From Waddlia sp964635295 (GTDB taxonomy: Bacteria > Chlamydiota > Chlamydiia > Chlamydiales > Waddliaceae): 20,386 nucleotides of DNA. Shown piece by piece: positions 1 through 6,764 of this stretch. Position 1 is the first letter of the stretch, and every line of letters begins with the position of its first letter. Position numbers and translations under genes: made by a program. The notes beneath the pieces are model-generated. The model worked only from the letters and a program-made list of their open reading frames with translations. It did no database searches and had not been told where the DNA came from. The stretch covers positions 1 through 20,386 of the forward strand of contig CAZWOB010000037.1 in the NCBI GenBank assembly GCA_964635295.1, read 5' to 3'.

Positions 1-429
1 CCGAATATCATAGGTTTCGGTATACAATCGCTTCAACCCCAATTTATCAAAAGCGACTGTTTTTATCATTTCTAAAAAGACTCCGAACTTCTTACGATAT
101 TCTTGAGGGCTCCCAATCAATTTCGGGTTTAAAAGAAAACTAACCTCTCCACAACCTTCGACCCAATCGATATGGGTCACGCCACCGTAGCCGATCAACT
201 CTTCCGCTTCAATAAATGCCAGCAACAGCTGTTCCACTTTCGACTGGCTGTATGATGGGGCTACAGTATTTTGCCAATACGCTTCTTGCTGTTCGCGGGA
301 AAGCGGCTTTTGCTGCCTCAAGACATCAAGCTGGGCGTTTCTCCACCTCCTGATCGGCTCCATGTCTTCAAACTTTAGAGGACGCAGGCTATATTGCCCG
401 TTTACTTGAGAAAAGTCCTTATAGATCAA
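1..429 (-). CDS. GNAT-family N-acetyltransferase, C-terminus cut by window edge
   Basis: The reading frame is open from about 429 down to base 1, so the C-terminus is missing. The visible 143 residues begin IYKDFSQVNGQYSLRPL, followed by a WRN segment and LRQQKPLS. This is the usual N-terminus of sugar-modifying GNAT acetyltransferases, which transfer acetyl from acetyl-CoA to an amino-sugar nitrogen. A later stretch (LLLAFIEAEELIGYGGVTHI) fits the central GNAT beta strands. The first in-frame ATG (361-363) would remove the conserved YSLRPL start, so a TTG at 427-429 is preferred; it overlaps the end of the upstream ATP-grasp gene by 11 bases. An in-frame TAG a few codons further upstream blocks any longer form. 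As third gene after neuB, it probably N-acetylates an intermediate of a nonulosonic acid pathway, comparable in role to PseH or NeuD-type enzymes. The substrate is inferred. Confidence 0.72.
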   Translation of the reverse strand, partial: MIYKDFSQVNGQYSLRPLKFEDMEPIRRWRNAQLDVLRQQKPLSREQQEAYWQNTVAPSYSQSKVEQLLLAFIEAEELIGYGGVTHIDWVEGCGEVSFLLNPKLIGSPQEYRKKFGVFLEMIKTVAFDKLGLKRLYTETYDIR

Positions 430-1354
430 TGAACATATCCCTTGCTGAGCGCACTAATTTAACCTCATGGGACAATCTGTCAAACCTTGGTAGCGGACGC
501 CCTTCAGCTTCTGTAAAAAACCAAAAAAAACTGTCCAACCCCGCTTTGATGCTTGTCGTTGACGCCCCTCCAAATCTTGGGTTGCACTCAAGGACAAATA
601 ACTTTCCTGTTGAAGCTTCTCTGATGAACTGGAACATCACATGACCGTACAGGTTCATTTTTGCCGCGCAGGAATGGCATTTGGATGTGATCTCTTCATC
701 TCTCACTGTTATTGAGATCTGCGACTCCCCATGTGTGATCACATTGCGCTCTCTGCATACCACCCCATGGACAGCCCCCTTGCGAGTCACATACAGATCT
801 GCACTGTACTCCTGGCCTTTAATATAAGGTTGGAAAACGAGATCTCTTGACCTGTCTCCATAGGCAAGGGCATCTTCACGGTTGAGGTTGCAACGCACAG
901 CCGCACTCCCCGCTCCGTAACGCGCTTTCACAACACAGGGAAAGGCTTTCAGTTCCTGACAGGTAAGGTATGTCGGTATCACCCCTTCGAGTTCTTGAAA
1001 AAATGAAAACTTATCCAGAGCGAGATCGACGCTATGTTTTGAAGAGACCATGACATCGATCCCCTCTTTTTTAAGTGTATCGCGATGTTCAGCATAGAAT
1101 GAGAGCTCGCCATCACGAGTTGGAATGATAAACCTGATATTTTCTTTTTTGCAGTAACGGATAAGATCTTCAACTTTTAACTCATCGATTGCCGGCATTT
1201 GCCAAAAACTATCGACAAAATACTGACCGATGCAGTTAGGGTCCAGATCGGCGCCTATGATAGAACAATCGGGGTTAAACCGTTTCGAGGCCTCGCGGAC
1301 GGCCTGTATCAATGGGACTTTTTTGGAAACGCTGGAAATCAGGATATTCCGCAC
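419..1354 (-). CDS. ATP-grasp domain ligase (CarB/PylC-like) in the neuB cluster
   Basis: This 311-residue protein has the layout of a small ATP-grasp enzyme, a family that joins a carboxylate to an amine or thiol through an acyl phosphate. The N-terminal pre-ATP-grasp domain is seen at residues 1-110 (RNILISSVSKKVPLI, then a Rossmann-like IIGADLDPN). The glycine-rich ATP loop is at 143-152 (KARYGAGSAA), after a VV strand. The magnesium-binding end motif is ECNPRFGGAS at 256-265, with Glu256, Asn258 and Arg260. The family resembles the CarB-like or PylC-like single-chain ligases that often sit in surface-polysaccharide and NeuB loci. It starts 3 bases after neuB ends, so the two genes should be co-transcribed and perhaps translationally coupled. 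The exact substrate cannot be read from the sequence; linking an amino acid or similar group to the nonulosonic sugar is a guess. Confidence 0.8.
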   Translation of the reverse strand: MRNILISSVSKKVPLIQAVREASKRFNPDCSIIGADLDPNCIGQYFVDSFWQMPAIDELKVEDLIRYCKKENIRFIIPTRDGELSFYAEHRDTLKKEGIDVMVSSKHSVDLALDKFSFFQELEGVIPTYLTCQELKAFPCVVKARYGAGSAAVRCNLNREDALAYGDRSRDLVFQPYIKGQEYSADLYVTRKGAVHGVVCRERNVITHGESQISITVRDEEITSKCHSCAAKMNLYGHVMFQFIREASTGKLFVLECNPRFGGASTTSIKAGLDSFFWFFTEAEGRPLPRFDRLSHEVKLVRSARDMFIDL

Positions 1355-1357
1355 AAA

Positions 1358-2410
1358 CTATATCATCCCCCATGTAATCAGTTCGCCAGGTTCAATGTCT
1401 TTGCTGACCTGTCTTCCAAGCACAAGCTCCCATTGCTCTGCAGGAATGCCTTCAGGATAGCTATGCCTGACAATTTTCACGAGTTCTCTTGTGAGTTTTG
1501 TCCCTTTCGGAATATGCCGGCTGGCGTAAACGGCACGCCTCGCCATCACGCGTTCGGATAATTCTGTCTCCTGTGGAAATTTGGCGCCGCCAGACAGCGC
1601 ATGCTCCAGCTGCCTGATTTGAGAGACCATGTGGGAGAAATCGTCGAAATCCATGGCAAAGCCGTGGTCCGGTCCTTGACGTGTCGGATCGTCAGTGAAG
1701 TGTTTCTCAATCACAGATGCGCCAAGGGCTACGGCTGCTATCGACACAGTAATGCCGGGAGAATGATCGGAATACCCGACCTGGGCCTGGAAACTATGCT
1801 GCATGGAGCTCATCGCCCGAATATTGGCATTCTCAACTTTCGACGGGTAAGCAGATGTGCAGTGCATCAGGACAATATCTTTACACCCCGACTCCCAAAG
1901 TATTTTCAAACCGCTTTCAACTTCGCTTAAAGTCGCATGCCCGGTAGATAAGAATACGGGGCGGTCGCTTCTTCCTGCTTCTTTCAGGAGCTCATGATAA
2001 GTCAAGTCTCCAGAAGCGATCTTGATCGCCGGCACACCAAGATCTATCAACCACTGCAGCCGCTCGAGGTCAAATGGCGTGGAGATGAAGTCGATGCCCA
2101 CTGTATCGGCTTCCTCTTTCAAGGCGGCATGCCACTCGAATGGGATGGACAGTTTTTCAAGAACATCCCACGCGGGGTCTTTCTCCCAATGTTGATTGGC
2201 GAAACAGGTTTGATTGATGAGATTTTCTACTTGAAACGATTGGAATTTCGCAGCATCGGCACCAGCCTGCTTCGCCTTTTGAATGAGCATTTTTGCCCTT
2301 CCAAGGTCCCCGTCGTGATTACTGCCGATTTCGGCAATGATGTAAGTTGGATATCCCTTCCCAAGAATGCGGCCATTTGGCAATTGAATATGTGTGAGCT
2401 GTACATCCAT
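1358..2410 (-). CDS. neuB: N-acetylneuraminate synthase-family protein (NeuB-like, with SAF domain)
   Basis: NeuB-family synthases condense phosphoenolpyruvate with an N-acetyl-hexosamine to make a nine-carbon nonulosonic acid (sialic, legionaminic or pseudaminic). The 350-residue length is normal. The TIM-barrel N-terminal half has AEIGSNHDGD (26-35), KFQSF (55-59), FISTPFD near 108-114, KIASGDL (130-136), HCTSAYP (183-189), GYSDHS (212-217) and EKHFT (235-239), which together carry the metal- and PEP-binding residues. An antifreeze-like SAF domain spans 290-350, with RRAVYASRHIPKGTKL. The AEIGSNHDGD start favours the NeuB/LegI branch over PseI, but the usual RPGTGI-like SAF motif is changed to RHSYPEGIP. 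First gene of a cluster with an ATP-grasp ligase and a GNAT enzyme. The start at 2410 has a weak AGGA upstream. Family assignment is firm; the precise sugar product is not. Confidence 0.9.
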   Translation of the reverse strand: MDVQLTHIQLPNGRILGKGYPTYIIAEIGSNHDGDLGRAKMLIQKAKQAGADAAKFQSFQVENLINQTCFANQHWEKDPAWDVLEKLSIPFEWHAALKEEADTVGIDFISTPFDLERLQWLIDLGVPAIKIASGDLTYHELLKEAGRSDRPVFLSTGHATLSEVESGLKILWESGCKDIVLMHCTSAYPSKVENANIRAMSSMQHSFQAQVGYSDHSPGITVSIAAVALGASVIEKHFTDDPTRQGPDHGFAMDFDDFSHMVSQIRQLEHALSGGAKFPQETELSERVMARRAVYASRHIPKGTKLTRELVKIVRHSYPEGIPAEQWELVLGRQVSKDIEPGELITWGMI

Positions 2411-2478
2411 TCTGCAAATCCTACATCACTTGTAATGATAGTTTTATCATAGGATGCAAAGGAGTATAAAAGCAAAAG

Positions 2479-2649
2479 TTATTGCATTTCCTTTAATCTT
2501 TTCCTCTTCCACCCTTCTGCAGTCAGGAGACGCTCGGATTTGGAAGAATTTTCCTTTTTCTTGCTTTTCACAGTTTTTTTAGATGACTTAGCCTTAACGA
2601 CTTTCTTTTTTTCTGAAGTTTTTGCAGTTTTTTTCTTCTTTTCAGCCAT
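2479..2649 (-). CDS. Small lysine-rich basic protein
   Basis: This 56-residue protein starts MAEKKKKTAKTSEKKK and is about one-third lysine in its first 40 residues, followed by a conserved-looking tail LLTAEGWKRKRLKEMQ. A longer reading from 2697 is possible, but the ATG at 2649 has a strong Shine-Dalgarno run (GAGGGGGG on the minus strand) a few bases upstream, so the short form is preferred. Such a composition suggests binding to nucleic acid or ribosomes; chlamydiae use lysine-rich histone-like proteins (Hc1, Hc2) to condense the chromosome. In C. trachomatis hctB lies beside pepA, and here this gene is two genes away from pepA, which is suggestive but not proof of homology. It lies 68 bases upstream of neuB on the same strand. 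Its function is unknown. Confidence 0.6.
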   Translation of the reverse strand: MAEKKKKTAKTSEKKKVVKAKSSKKTVKSKKKENSSKSERLLTAEGWKRKRLKEMQ

Positions 2650-2735
2650 TAGACCCCCCTCTGGTATTGTTGGTCTAATATTCAAGAATCGTACCAACTG
2701 AAGCGGGTACGCTTGGATGATCTGTATTTGAAAAT

Positions 2736-2757
2736 AGATAAAAAAATCTTTTTATCT
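2736..2757. repeat. Perfect 9-bp AT-rich inverted repeat between divergent genes
   Basis: The arms AGATAAAAA (2736-2744) and TTTTTATCT (2749-2757) are exact reverse complements around a 4-base AATC. The element sits between the divergently transcribed lysine-rich gene and the PP2C gene, about 85 bases from the former and 36 bases before the preferred PP2C start. The position suits an operator better than a terminator, since both neighbours begin here. It also argues that the region is non-coding and that the PP2C gene starts at the ATG at 2794 rather than at the TTG at 2713. Confidence 0.5.
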
Positions 2758-2793
2758 TACAATACAAAACAATCGTCCTCTCAGGCTGAGTTA

Positions 2794-3954
2794 ATGGAAT
2801 TTGATCCTGAAATAGAACAAAATAAAGCTGATCGACTTCTGTTGAATAATGAGTGCGATCAAGCGATGGAGCTGTATACAAAAGCAGCTTTTTCCCTGAT
2901 CTACCAATCCGATCAAAATACCTGCATCAAATCAGCCATGGAAAAAGCCATTTCGTGCTACCAGAGGATCAACCCGGAATTTTCTACCGATTCAACCCTC
3001 GATTATATACAGCGCTACTTTTCCGTTGTCCGTCATTGGCAGGACCATCGCCGGTTATCGCCTGAACAGATCCAAAAGGAAATACACCGAGAGATCCCAC
3101 TCTCGACAGCCGACGATTCCAGAGAAGAACTTCCTGCAGGAGCAGTGCACTCACAGGAGCTTCAATCTGAGTATTTCGATGCAGCTCTCGCCTATGCGCA
3201 AGGGATAAGAGAGGAAATGGAAGATGCGCATGCAATCACACACTTTCAGCTCGAAAAAGAGATTGCCCGAGAGATAGATCTCTACTGTATCTTTGACGGC
3301 CACGGAGGAAAAACTTGCGCGCAGTTTTCTGCAATGGAACTCCCTCGCGCCTTAAAAACCGAAATGGAGAAAGCCGCCTCTCTGGACGACGAACAGATCT
3401 ATCGAGCTCTTGTCAATGCATGTATTTCCGTAGACGAATCGTGGAAAGAACTTCCCATGCAATCTGAAGGGTTTTTGGATGTTTCGGGATCGACTGCAAT
3501 GATCATTCTGTACATCGACCGCAAAGAGCTATGGGCTGCCAATGTCGGAGATTCTGGAGCTGCCATCCAACTCAATGGAAACACAATACAGCTTACCGAA
3601 AGTGCCAAACCGACAGTCCCCTTCTATTACCAGGAGATCTACATGCGTGGAGGGATTGTGAGCTATGGACGTGTCGATGCAACTTTAGACATGGCCCGGT
3701 CGATCGGTGATCTTGCGCATCCCAGCGTTTCAGCCAGACCGACAATAAAGAAATTATCGCTTTCCGGTGAAGAACACACTCTGATTTTAGCTTGCGACGG
3801 TCTTTGGGACGTCATCGATCCTCAAACAGCGTTCGACAGTATTGAAGGGAAAGAACCGTTGGAAGCTGTCGAACTGTTAAGAACCTTGGCCTACCAAAGA
3901 GGAAGCACCGACAATGTGACCATTATCGTCACAAAACCCAAAAAAGCGACATAA
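2794..3954 (+). CDS. PP2C-family serine/threonine protein phosphatase with N-terminal extension
   Basis: PP2C enzymes are metal-dependent phosphatases that remove phosphate from serine and threonine. With the ATG at 2794 the protein has 386 residues. The catalytic domain occupies about 130-382 and shows the family motifs in order: GIREEMEDAH (138-147), FDGHGG (167-172), SGSTA (231-235), ANVGDSGA (249-256), MARSIGD (300-306), CDGLWDV (334-340) and STDNVT (371-376). The metal-binding acids (MED, DG, CDG, DN) are all present, so it should be active. MEDAH and DGHGG are in their eukaryote-like form. Residues 1-130 form a hydrophilic helical region with no clear family; residues 10-60 faintly resemble a TPR pair. 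A TTG at 2713 would add 27 residues over an AT-rich palindrome and is less likely. The last 78 bases overlap the convergent asd gene. Role inferred: signalling inside the bacterium, or a secreted effector. Confidence 0.88.
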   Translation: MEFDPEIEQNKADRLLLNNECDQAMELYTKAAFSLIYQSDQNTCIKSAMEKAISCYQRINPEFSTDSTLDYIQRYFSVVRHWQDHRRLSPEQIQKEIHREIPLSTADDSREELPAGAVHSQELQSEYFDAALAYAQGIREEMEDAHAITHFQLEKEIAREIDLYCIFDGHGGKTCAQFSAMELPRALKTEMEKAASLDDEQIYRALVNACISVDESWKELPMQSEGFLDVSGSTAMIILYIDRKELWAANVGDSGAAIQLNGNTIQLTESAKPTVPFYYQEIYMRGGIVSYGRVDATLDMARSIGDLAHPSVSARPTIKKLSLSGEEHTLILACDGLWDVIDPQTAFDSIEGKEPLEAVELLRTLAYQRGSTDNVTIIVTKPKKAT

Positions 3955-4744
3955 TAACTCAGCATTCATGATCGCGCACCCTGCAGCACCCCTGATTGTA
4001 TTATGTGACAAGGTCGCATACTTGATATCGAACAAAGAACAACGCCTAACGCGGCCGATAGCGATTGCCATCCCATTTTCCAACAATCTGTGGTGCTTCG
4101 CTTGAGGGTACTCCTTTTCGTGGAAATAATAGATCGGCTTGTTTGGTGATGAAGGAAGATCCGGCGACTTGAACCCTTCCCAGACTTCAATCACCTCGTC
4201 CAATGAAACGTCGCGTGACAACTTCAAAGAGACACACTGGGTATGTCCATCTGAAACCGGAACCCTGTTGCAATGTGCGCTGACCCTGGAAATATGCAGG
4301 ATCTTCTCCAGCTCTTTGCTGATCTTCTCCTCTTCTCCTTCGATATAGGGGATCACATTATCAGCAATATCCAGGGAAGATCTGGCCCGGAGCCCTGCTC
4401 CCGAAATCGCCTGTAAAGTGACAACATGTACCTGCTCAACCCCGAAAGCATCGACGAGAGGTTTCAGCGACATGGAAAGACCGACAACCGAACAGTTAGG
4501 ATTTGTGACGATGAAGCCTTCATCGTCCTTTTTATTTTTAAGTAAATCCAACTGTTCTGGATTGACTTCAGGAATGATCAGAGGGACATCAGGTTCGTAG
4601 CGGTGATTTCGGCAGTTGGAAACCACCCAATGCCCTTCTGAAGCCAAACGGCTCTCAACCTCCCCGGCTACTGATGCATCCAGTCCGGAAAATACGATCC
4701 TGGAATGAAAAGGCCCATCAACTGACTTGATCACCAGATCGCCA
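3877..4744 (-). CDS. asd: Aspartate-semialdehyde dehydrogenase, archaeal/fungal type, N-terminus lost in gap
   Basis: Asd reduces aspartyl phosphate to aspartate semialdehyde, feeding diaminopimelate (peptidoglycan) and lysine synthesis. About 289 residues are visible; the NADP-binding N-terminus (roughly 70-80 residues) lies in the assembly gap. The catalytic cysteine is in VTNPNCSVVGL, followed by KPLVDAFG and LQAISGAG, then LDIADNVIPYIEGEEEK, and the substrate-binding histidine region AHCNRVPVSDGHT. The IPYI..EEEK segment marks the archaeal/fungal-like class rather than the E. coli class. The C-terminus continues some 24 residues past the usual end (after MNAELL) and overlaps the 3' end of the convergent PP2C gene by 78 bases. 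Downstream of pepA on the same strand, but whether they share a transcript cannot be judged across the gap. Confidence 0.9.
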
Positions 4745-4844
4745 NNNNNNNNNNNNNNNNNNNNNNNNNNNNNNNNNNNNNNNNNNNNNNNNNNNNNNNN
4801 NNNNNNNNNNNNNNNNNNNNNNNNNNNNNNNNNNNNNNNNNNNN
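4745..4844. other. Assembly gap of 100 N
   Basis: Exactly 100 N occupy this stretch, a common placeholder for a gap of unknown size. On its right pepA stops about 50 residues short of the usual family length; on its left asd lacks its first 70-80 residues. The true missing sequence is therefore probably at least 350 bases. Any open frame that runs through the N, joining one gene to the other, is an artefact. Confidence 0.97.
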
Positions 4845-6184
4845 TCTTTGACAAATTCTTTTAAAAACATCGCTGCTGTGATCGATCCCCCAGCACGTCC
4901 CCCAACATTCTTGATATCGGCAAAGTCGGACTTTAACGCTTTTTTATATTCGTCAAATAACGGAAGCCTCCAAACCCTCTCGTATGTAGACTCTCCCGCT
5001 TGAGAAAAAGCTGATGCGAGCGCGTCATCATTGCTCATCATGCCCGTTGTGATCTCACCAAGCGCGATCACCATTGCCCCAGTCAGAGTCGCAAAGTCGA
5101 CCAAACGGGTCGGTTTGAGCTTGTCAACAGCATACGCAAGGGCATCAGCAAGGACCAGCCTTCCTTCTGCATCCGTATTGCCTATTTCCACCGTTTTTCC
5201 GGAATATGACGTATAGACATCGCCAGGCTTGTAGCTTTTCCCGCCAATGCTATTCTCTGTTGAAGGGATCACCATTGTAACATTTTGCTTCAAGCCGACA
5301 TTGGCAATCGCGAGCATCGTCCCTAAAACGACAGCAGCGCCGCTCATGTCGCTTTTCATTGTTTCCATCGAACCTGTCGGTTTCAGATTCAGCCCTCCAG
5401 TATCATAGGTGATCCCCTTGCCGACGATCACAGTCTTTTCTTTGGAACGGGGGTTGCCGTTATATTCTAAAATAATGAAAGCCGGGTCGATTGACGATCC
5501 GCGATTAACAGCCAGCAACAGCCCCATTTTTTCTTTTTCAATTCTCTTCTTATCAAAGACCGTGGCTTTCAATGCCGGGAATTTTTTAGCAAGACCGCGC
5601 GCGACATCGCCAAGTTTCTGCGGGTTGATGTCATCAGCGTTCCCGTTGATCAAGTTACGTGATAAATAAACACCTTCAGCGATCAGACCGGCTTTTTTTG
5701 CGAGTTTCAACCCGGCCGCGTCAGCACCAATAAACGTACATTTTTTGATCAGGGTTTCCTTTTCAGGTTTCTCACCTTTGAGTTCATGATAGGCGTAGTT
5801 GGCAAGGGAAAGCCCTTCAGCAATCCCATATAGCTCATCGTTGTCAATACCCTCGGGCAATAAGAAATTAATCGTAGCTGCCTTCCGAGCGAGGGCAGCC
5901 TTGACAGCCGCCCCGGCTGCTCTTCGATATGTTTCAACAACTGCATCGCTTTTACTTCCCAGCCCTAAAAGCGCGACCCGCTTATCTGTCGACGACCCGG
6001 TATAGATGACCAATACCTCGCCCTCTTTTGCTGTAAAGTCTCCGCTGGAAACCGCGGCTTGAAGTTCAACAAGACCTTTCCCAAGTTTAGCGGCTGGCTC
6101 CACCTTTTCTCCCTGAAAAAAAGGGATCACAAGCATATCGCTATTTTTTCTTTTATCAAATGAAGCAGTAGTTGAAAAATTCAT
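4845..6184 (-). CDS. pepA: Leucyl aminopeptidase (M17, PepA), C-terminus lost in gap
   Basis: M17 aminopeptidases release N-terminal amino acids from peptides with two metal ions, and in some bacteria also bind DNA. 446 residues are visible of an expected 490-500. The N-terminal regulatory domain spans about 1-165, and the catalytic domain follows. Metal and active-site residues are present in GKGITYDTGGLNLKP (255-269; Lys256, Asp261, Lys268), MKSDMSGAA (276-284; Asp279) and the family signature NTDAEGRLVLADALAY (336-351; Asp338, Glu340, Arg342). GGRAGGSITAAMFL (428-441) is the start of the conserved C-terminal stretch, which ends at the gap. It begins 17 bases after ssb, so ssb-pepA should be one operon, as in Chlamydia (CT044-CT045). 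Confidence 0.95.
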
Positions 6185-6201
6185 GATCTTTACCCTATCG
6201 A

Positions 6202-6633
6202 TTAAAATGGCAGAGGTTCTTCATCAACAGCATAAGAACCGGCTCCAGCCTGTGTTCCAGAGCTTTGTGAAGCGTGTTCTTGTTGGCCGTCATCTGAATT
6301 TGAAGCATTTTCGTCTTTGTTACCGTACGGAACGAACTTCACATAGTCTGCCGTTACGTCGATCGAACCAAGCTGGGTCTGTCCACTCTTGTCCACATAC
6401 GTATCAGGCTTTCTCATCTCTCCACCAATCATAACTGGCTTGCCTTTAGATAGATAAGATATCATTTTATCCCAGCGATCTCCCCAAAGGGTCACTCTCC
6501 ACCAGATAGTTTCGGTTTGACCGCTTTTCACGTAATTTGAAGCGACAACTAAAGTTGTAACCTTCTTATTATCTGAAGTATAACGCACTTCAGGGTCTTT
6601 GCCGAGCCGGCCAATGATGTGAACGTAGTTCAT
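6202..6633 (-). CDS. ssb: Single-stranded DNA-binding protein
   Basis: SSB coats single-stranded DNA during replication, repair and recombination. The 143-residue protein has the OB-fold over residues 1-103, starting MNYVHIIGRLGKDPEVRYT, with the aromatic IWWRVTLWGD segment (43-52) that contacts DNA and GGEMRKPDTYVDKSG (70-84). Residues 104-134 form a short Gln/Ser/Gly linker. The protein ends DEEPLPF, close to the acidic DDDIPF-type tip that recruits partner proteins. An AAGAGGT ribosome-binding site precedes the start. It is first of an ssb-pepA pair and divergent from the coiled-coil gene at 6765. In Chlamydia ssb sits between slc1 and pepA, the same neighbours as here apart from the inserted gene. 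Confidence 0.96.
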   Translation of the reverse strand: MNYVHIIGRLGKDPEVRYTSDNKKVTTLVVASNYVKSGQTETIWWRVTLWGDRWDKMISYLSKGKPVMIGGEMRKPDTYVDKSGQTQLGSIDVTADYVKFVPYGNKDENASNSDDGQQEHASQSSGTQAGAGSYAVDEEPLPF

Positions 6634-6674
6634 GAACTTTACCTCTTTCAGTTACTTGTGATATATGTTGAATA

Positions 6675-6713
6675 ACGGCATTCAGAGCCAATCGGTTGGC
6701 ATCCCAATGCCGT
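6675..6713. repeat. Nested stem-loops between ssb and a divergent gene
   Basis: An outer 8-bp stem (ACGGCATT at 6675-6682 with AATGCCGT at 6706-6713) encloses an inner 5-bp stem (GCCAA at 6687-6691 with TTGGC at 6696-6700) closed by a TCGG loop. The structure lies in the 131-base space between the start of ssb and the start of the coiled-coil gene. No T-run follows on either strand, so it is not a terminator. It could be an operator or the 5' end of either leader. Confidence 0.4.
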
Positions 6714-6764
6714 GTTTAAGCAATCTAACATACTGTATGAGCGGTCGTTGATCAAGGAAAAATC

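Noticed and set aside
3877..4854. A continuous open frame running through the N gap on the asd side, starting near 4854.
   Set aside because: The start lies in pepA sequence on the far side of the gap; the N stretch simply contains no stops. The real gene is asd with its N-terminus missing.
4718..6184. pepA extended through the gap to a stop at 4718.
   Set aside because: The last eight residues come from asd sequence in another frame. The real C-terminus is in the gap.
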